Assembly (NCBI GenBank): GCA_028284625.1
Contig: JANQRH010000028.1
Coordinates: 79,289-143,288 of the forward strand
Length of the DNA: 64,000 nt
From: Afifellaceae bacterium
Lineage (GTDB): Bacteria; Pseudomonadota; Alphaproteobacteria; Rhizobiales; Afifellaceae
Direction: 5' to 3'
Shown here piece after piece: positions 60,205-64,000 of the stretch (within the stretch, counting starts at the first letter, position 1; every line of letters begins with the position of its first letter). The notes beneath the pieces were generated by a model that ran no database searches, was not told the origin of the DNA, and was given only the letters and a program-made list of their open reading frames with translations. A program made the position numbers and the translations under genes.

Positions 60205-61596
60205 GTGAGCGTCGCCATGTCTTCCGCGCGTGACGACGAAGCCAATCGCCTGTCCGGCCGTCTTTCCCGCTATGCGCGGGTCGGCACCGGCGTTGGCGGT
60301 TTGGCGGCTCGGGTCATCGGCGCAAGGGCGTTGGGGCGCGGCTCGGACGCCGCAGCTCTTGCCGCAGAGTTTGCGCGGACGTTCGGTGGGCTCAAGGGCC
60401 CGCTGATGAAGGCGGCGCAGTTCGCCTCGCACATCCCCGACGTGCTGCCGCCGGAATACGCCGCGGAACTACAGAAGCTGCAGGCGGAAGCGCCGCCAAT
60501 GGGCTGGGCGTTCGTCCGCCGCCGCATGCGCGCGGAGCTTGGTGGCGATTGGGAAAAGCGGTTCGCCTCATTCGAGCATGAGCCGTCCGCCGCGGCGTCG
60601 CTGGGGCAAGTGCATCGCGCGATTGTGCCGGATGGAGGGGAGGTGGCCTGCAAGCTGCAATACCCCGACATGGATTCCGCCGTGGAAGCGGATCTGTCTC
60701 AGCTCGGCATGGTCTTCGCCGTGCAGCGACGCTTCAACCCGGAGGTCGATACGCGCGAGGTGGCGAAGGAGCTGAGCGCGCGGCTGCGCGAAGAGCTCGA
60801 TTACGACAGGGAGGCGCGGCATCTTCGCCTTTACGGCACGATCCTCGGCGACGCGCCGCATGTCCGGGTGCCGGAGCCTGTGTCTGAACTCTCCACCCGG
60901 CGGCTCCTCACGATGACTTGGCTTGAGGGGAAGCCGCTGCTTGCTTTCGCCGACCGGCCTTTGGAGGAGCGCAATTCGATCGCCCGCGCTTTGTTTTATG
61001 CATGGTGGCATCCGTTCGCGCATTTCGGTGTGATCCACGGCGACCCGCATCTAGGCAATTACACCGTCTTTGAAGAAGCCGGCGCGCCGCAGGGCGTCAA
61101 TCTTCTCGACTATGGATGCATTCGCATCTTTCCGCCGCGCTTCGTGGAAGGCGTCGTTGCGCTCTATCGTGGCTTCCAGGCCGACGACAAGGAGCGTGTG
61201 AAAGAAGCGTTCAGCAGCTGGGGTTTCGACGATCTGACGGAGGAGCGTGTCGACACGCTGAGCCTGTGGGCGCGCTTCATCTATGCGCCGTTGCTCGATG
61301 ATCGTGTGCGCACCATTGCCGATGGCGTAGAGCCGCACAAATACGGTCGCCGTGAAGTTTGGCAGGTCAAGCAGTCGCTGCAGGCGCAAGGGGCGGCGGT
61401 GACCATCCCGCGAGAATTCGTGCTGATGAACCGGGCCGCCGTCGGGCTTGGCGCCGTCTTCCTGCATCTCAGGGCGGAGCTGAACTTTCATCAGATGTTC
61501 GAAGCGGAGATTGAGGGATTTGAGCGCGCGATCGTCGCGGAGCGCCAAGCGGCGGCGCTTCGCGATGCGGGGCTTGAAGACGTAGCTCATGTTTGA
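60205..61596 (+). CDS. ABC1/UbiB-family atypical kinase (AarF-like)
   Basis: A 463-residue ABC1 (UbiB/AarF) protein. The family's KxGQ-type N-terminal motif appears as GPLMKAAQFASHIPDVLPPEY; the alanine-rich nucleotide loop is AAASLGQVHRA; the catalytic region has CKLQYPDM (Lys), HFGVIHGDPHLGNY and NLLDYGCIR (metal Asp). Members act in ubiquinone biosynthesis or lipid metabolism as ATPases or kinases. No membrane helix is clear at the C-terminus, so it is nearer the bacterial AarF-like soluble group than UbiB. Overlaps the next gene by eight bases. Confidence 0.9.
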   Translation: MSVAMSSARDDEANRLSGRLSRYARVGTGVGGLAARVIGARALGRGSDAAALAAEFARTFGGLKGPLMKAAQFASHIPDVLPPEYAAELQKLQAEAPPMGWAFVRRRMRAELGGDWEKRFASFEHEPSAAASLGQVHRAIVPDGGEVACKLQYPDMDSAVEADLSQLGMVFAVQRRFNPEVDTREVAKELSARLREELDYDREARHLRLYGTILGDAPHVRVPEPVSELSTRRLLTMTWLEGKPLLAFADRPLEERNSIARALFYAWWHPFAHFGVIHGDPHLGNYTVFEEAGAPQGVNLLDYGCIRIFPPRFVEGVVALYRGFQADDKERVKEAFSSWGFDDLTEERVDTLSLWARFIYAPLLDDRVRTIADGVEPHKYGRREVWQVKQSLQAQGAAVTIPREFVLMNRAAVGLGAVFLHLRAELNFHQMFEAEIEGFERAIVAERQAAALRDAGLEDVAHV

Positions 61597-62464
61597 GGGA
61601 TTTGAGCTCCGCAGAGTCGACACCGGCGAGGTGACGATCCGCGCGCGTGTCGGCGGCGACGGCCCGCCGCTGCTGCTGCTCCACGGCAATCCGCAGACAC
61701 ATGTCATGTGGCACAAAATCGCGCCGGCGCTGGCGGAGCATTTCACTGTCGTGGCCGCTGATCTTCGTGGCTATGGCGAAAGCTCAAAGCCGCCGTCGGC
61801 GCCCAGCCATGAGCCCTATTCCAAGCGCGTCATGGCGCGTGACCAGATGGCGGTGATGCGCCATTTCGGCTTCACGCGTTTTGCTCTTGTCGGCCACGAC
61901 CGCGGCGGACGCTGCGGCTATCGGATGGCACTTGATCACCCTGAATGCGTGGAGAGGCTCGCCGTCCTCGATATCCTGCCCACCTACGAGCATTACCGTC
62001 GCACCGACATGGGCTTCGCCATGGGCTACTGGCACTGGTTCTTCCTGCCGCAGCCTCATCCGCTGCCGGAGAACCTGATCGGCGGCGATCCGGAGACGTT
62101 CTTCAAGCGGACGTGGCCGGGCGGGGGCACCGTGCCGGCGTTCATGGCGGCGGAGGCCGTGGAAGATTACTGGCGCGCCTTTTCCGACCCGGCGACCGTG
62201 CATACCATCTGTGAGGATTATCGCGCCGGAGCCACCTGCGACACCCGCAACGACGAGGCGGATTTCGGCAAGCGGAAGATCGCCTGCCCGCTGCTCGTCC
62301 TATGGGGGAGCAAGGGCGTCGTCGGGCGGCTCTACGATCCGCTGGAGGTGTGGCGCGGCTGGGCCGACAACGTCTCCGGCGAGGCGATCGAGGCGGGGCA
62401 CTTTCTGGCGGAGGAGCGGCCTAAAGAGACGCTCGACGCGCTGCTGCGGTTTCTATTGTCGTAG
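61589..62464 (+). CDS. Alpha/beta hydrolase related to fluoroacetate/haloacetate dehalogenase
   Basis: A 291-residue alpha/beta-hydrolase closely similar to fluoroacetate dehalogenases. The nucleophile is Asp104 in GHDRGGR (Asp, not Ser), with Arg105 and Arg108 for carboxylate binding; Asp128 in VLDILPTYEHY; His149-Trp150 in the halide pocket (YWHWFF); Tyr211 in CEDYRAGA; His271 in EAGHFLAEE. One difference is Asn34 where characterised enzymes have Phe (HGNPQTH). It would cleave a C-halogen bond in a halo-acid. It overlaps the kinase gene by eight bases. An Asp nucleophile is also used by epoxide hydrolases, so the substrate is inferred from the pocket residues. Confidence 0.87.
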   Translation: MFEGFELRRVDTGEVTIRARVGGDGPPLLLLHGNPQTHVMWHKIAPALAEHFTVVAADLRGYGESSKPPSAPSHEPYSKRVMARDQMAVMRHFGFTRFALVGHDRGGRCGYRMALDHPECVERLAVLDILPTYEHYRRTDMGFAMGYWHWFFLPQPHPLPENLIGGDPETFFKRTWPGGGTVPAFMAAEAVEDYWRAFSDPATVHTICEDYRAGATCDTRNDEADFGKRKIACPLLVLWGSKGVVGRLYDPLEVWRGWADNVSGEAIEAGHFLAEERPKETLDALLRFLLS

Positions 62465-62503
62465 AGCCTTATCCGTTCTGACCCAATCAGAATGGAGGCT
62501 CTA
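62462..62503. repeat. Rhizobiales palindromic repeat, first element
   Basis: Imperfect inverted repeat with arms TAGAGCC-TATCC-GTTCTGA and TCAGAAT-GGA-GGCTCTA. The hydrolase stop codon lies in its first three bases. The TCCGTTCTG...CAATCAGAATGGA form recurs across Rhizobiales genomes beside the second element below. It may end or stabilise the upstream transcript. Confidence 0.7.
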
Positions 62504-62514
62504 TGTCTTTGCCG

Positions 62515-62563
62515 GAGCATGATCTTATCCGAAAACCGGTTCCCACTTTTCGGGATCATGCTC
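62515..62563. repeat. Rhizobiales palindromic repeat, second element
   Basis: Arms GAGCATGATC and GATCATGCTC flank the sequence CCGAAAACCGGTTCCCACTTTTCGG, itself an inverted repeat (CCGAAAA / TTTTCGG). This 49-base unit is a well-known dispersed intergenic repeat of Rhizobiales. With the first element it forms a composite 100-base repeat. Confidence 0.8.
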
Positions 62564-62601
62564 TGGCGGCGCGAAATTGCCGCGTGCGGCGGGTCGGCAC
62601 G

Positions 62602-62630
62602 TTGCTCCGATTTCGCTGCTTGTGTAAAAG
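62602..62630 (+). promoter_or_regulatory. Possible promoter for the cox subunit IV gene
   Basis: TTGCTC and TAAAAG hexamers separated by 17 bases, about 57 bases before ATG 62687, just after the composite repeat. Weak pattern-based call. Confidence 0.35.
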
Positions 62631-62686
62631 GCCGGCAACACCGTCAAACAGCCTCACCCGGCACTCAGCCTTCCCTGGGGGATTTC

Positions 62687-62986
62687 ATGGCCGAACACTC
62701 GCCCTCCGGACCCGTCCAGGTCGGCGCTTCAATGGATTATCCGGAGCACGAGCGGACCTACGGCGGCTTCGTCGCGCTCACCAAGGTCGGCACCGCCGCG
62801 ACCATCGCCATTCTCCAGGCGCTGGTGCTTTTTGGCCTCGCCAATAATGCCTTCTGGCTGGGCGTATTGATGATCGTGCTGACGACGATCGCCTCCATCA
62901 TCGGCGTCGTTGCCAAGGGCGACATCAAGGCGTTGGTCGGCGTCATCGTTATCGGTTTCGTCCTGATGGCCCTGACGCTCGGCTAG
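62687..62986 (+). CDS. aa3-type cytochrome c oxidase subunit IV
   Basis: A 99-residue small membrane protein of the bacterial aa3-oxidase subunit IV family. An N-terminal soluble stretch with the family motif YPEHERTYGGFVALTKVG is followed by two to three hydrophobic helices (TIAILQALVLFGLANNAFWLGVL and ASIIGVVAKGDIKALVGVIVIG). ATG 62687 is set by GGGGGATTTC upstream and by homology; the track start lies in the repeat. In Hyphomicrobiales it often precedes pntA, as here. Confidence 0.9.
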   Translation: MAEHSPSGPVQVGASMDYPEHERTYGGFVALTKVGTAATIAILQALVLFGLANNAFWLGVLMIVLTTIASIIGVVAKGDIKALVGVIVIGFVLMALTLG

Positions 62987-63154
62987 TGGAGCGAATTTGT
63001 CATTTGGGTCCCGCTCGCAGTGAGACTCTTGCTCAATATCAAATTCAAAGGCTCAGCTTGTCTCTATAGAGTTGCTCGTGGTCCTTGTGATTCCGATGTT
63101 GCTCGGGGTGAGGGCTGGCAAGGGTTGCAGATGTCGGAATTGGACCACTAGCGG

Positions 63155-64000
63155 ATGCGCATCACCGTTCTCAAAGAGGACGCGGCGGTCGAGCCGCGTG
63201 TCGCCGCCACGCCGGAATCGGTGCGCAAGTTCGCCGCTGCCGGCGCGACCGTCTGTGTGGAGGCCGGCGCGGGCGCCGCGTCCGGCATTCTTGACCAGGA
63301 TTACCGCGACGCCGGAGCGGAGGTCGCCGATACGCGGCAGGCCGCGCTCGGCGATGCCGATATGGTCTTGATGGTCCGCCGGCCGGAGAACGTAACCGGC
63401 TTCAAGAAGGGTGCCGCCGTCGTCGCGCTGATGGATCCCTACGACAACGAAGCGGCGCTGAAGAAACTCGCCGATGCAGGCGTTCAGGCCTTTTCGCTTG
63501 AGTTCATTCCCCGCATCACGCGCGCGCAGGTGATGGACGTGCTGTCCAGTCAGGCCAACCTGGCGGGCTATCAGGCGGTGATTGAGGCGTCGGCCGCGTT
63601 CGGTCGCGCCATGCCGATGATGATGACGGCGGCGGGCACCGTTCCGCCCGCGCGCGTCTTCGTCATGGGCGCCGGCGTTGCCGGTCTGCAGGCGGTGGCG
63701 ACGGCGCGACGGCTGGGAGCCGTGGTATCCGCCACCGACGTTCGCCCCGCCGCCAAGGAACAGGTTGCCTCGCTCGGCGCCAAGTTCATCGCGGTGGAGG
63801 ACGAGGAGTTCAAGGCGGCGGAGACGGCGGCTGGTTACGCCAAGGAGATGTCGGCGGAATACCAGGCGAAGCAGGCGGCTTTGGTGAAGGATCACATCGC
63901 CAAGCAGGACATCGTCATCACCACGGCGCTGATCCCCGGGCGGCCAGCGCCGAAGCTCGTCAACGCCGAGATGGTCGGCTCCATGTCGGAAGGCTCGGTG
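63155..64000 (+). CDS. pntA: NAD(P) transhydrogenase subunit alpha (partial)
   Basis: The first 282 codons of PntA, cut by the window end. This soluble subunit binds NAD(H) in the proton-pumping transhydrogenase that makes NADPH. Visible: MRITVLKEDAAVEPRVAATPESV, SLEFIPRITRAQVMDVLSSQANLAGYQAV (the RRITRAQ-like loop) and the Rossmann fold ARVFVMGAGVAGLQAVATARRLGAVVSATDVR. Typical full length is about 380-510 residues, so the rest and presumably pntB lie beyond. The 168-base spacer before it shows no gene. Confidence 0.95.
   Translation, partial: MRITVLKEDAAVEPRVAATPESVRKFAAAGATVCVEAGAGAASGILDQDYRDAGAEVADTRQAALGDADMVLMVRRPENVTGFKKGAAVVALMDPYDNEAALKKLADAGVQAFSLEFIPRITRAQVMDVLSSQANLAGYQAVIEASAAFGRAMPMMMTAAGTVPPARVFVMGAGVAGLQAVATARRLGAVVSATDVRPAAKEQVASLGAKFIAVEDEEFKAAETAAGYAKEMSAEYQAKQAALVKDHIAKQDIVITTALIPGRPAPKLVNAEMVGSMSEGSV

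Noticed and set aside
62987-63154. 168-base spacer before pntA as a possible riboswitch or small RNA
   Set aside because: No strong stem-loop or conserved riboswitch core is visible; only a weak AT-rich region.

Overview
The window is a contiguous piece of a high-GC alphaproteobacterial chromosome, most likely from the Hyphomicrobiales (Rhizobiales). Evidence: a composite palindromic repeat of the Rhizobiales type at 62.46-62.56 kb, the gene set pyk/DUF1036/N-formylglutamate amidohydrolase/DUF1244/GapR, a cysteine-free RpmJ, a ChoXWV importer beside BetI/BetA, and an aa3-oxidase subunit IV gene just before pntA. I saw no tRNA, rRNA, CRISPR array, prophage or insertion sequence, and no gene-free stretch over 300 bases.

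Layout. (1) 0-4.2 kb: an orphan TctC/Bug solute-binding protein with a carboxymuconolactone decarboxylase-like protein, an AEC-family transporter and a LysR regulator. (2) 4.2-15.4 kb: a catabolic island with an LLM-class flavin monooxygenase and an enol-lactonase-like hydrolase facing a flavin reductase and a Gfo/Idh/MocA oxidoreductase, then a FadR-type repressor facing a zinc alcohol dehydrogenase, a DapA-family lyase, a TRAP importer, a DUF1330 protein and a quinone-oxidoreductase-like protein. The substrate is not identifiable from sequence. A CBS-domain protein follows. (3) 16.0-30.8 kb: a very tight minus-strand unit of 13 genes: XRE-cupin regulator, peptide/opine-type ABC importer, GAF protein, HyuA, HyuB, hydantoin-racemase-like protein, MDR dehydrogenase, M24 peptidase and a second HyuB. 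It looks like a dedicated uptake and ATP-dependent ring-opening pathway for a cyclic amide. (4) 30.9-35.1 kb: an operon of DUF3095, DUF393, FolB, FolK, a degenerate dihydropteroate-synthase homologue and a pteridine-reductase-type SDR. The DHPS homologue has lost several catalytic residues while its neighbours look intact, so this may be a non-canonical pterin pathway. It is my strongest candidate for an undescribed system. (5) 35.4-39.0 kb: EamA transporter, 3-methyladenine glycosylase and SAM methyltransferase, divergent from an unrecognised 443-aa protein.

(6) 39.0-44.5 kb: choline uptake and oxidation (BetA, BetI, ChoX-W-V) around a perfect BetI-type palindrome; no betaine aldehyde dehydrogenase is present. 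(7) 44.6-53.2 kb: housekeeping genes (RpmJ, TPR protein, pyruvate kinase, DUF1036, glycerate 2-kinase, EamA, a secreted protein, N-formylglutamate amidohydrolase, DUF1244, GapR, PAP2 phosphatase). (8) 53.2-58.2 kb: cell-envelope genes (DUF882/M15 peptidase-like protein, L,D-transpeptidase) and an NtrC-type response regulator that lacks the sigma-54 contact motif. (9) 58.3-64 kb: oligoendopeptidase F, an ABC1 kinase, a fluoroacetate-dehalogenase-like hydrolase, the Rhizobiales repeat, aa3 oxidase subunit IV and the start of pntA, cut by the window edge.

A recurring regulatory theme: all three importer operons with both a binding-protein and a permease gene (TRAP, peptide ABC, choline ABC) carry a strong stem-loop right after the binding-protein gene, and three catabolic regulators (FadR-type, XRE-cupin, BetI) have clear palindromes at their own promoters. 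Starts were moved from the ORF-track longest frame wherever a Shine-Dalgarno sequence or neighbour overlap supported an internal start.
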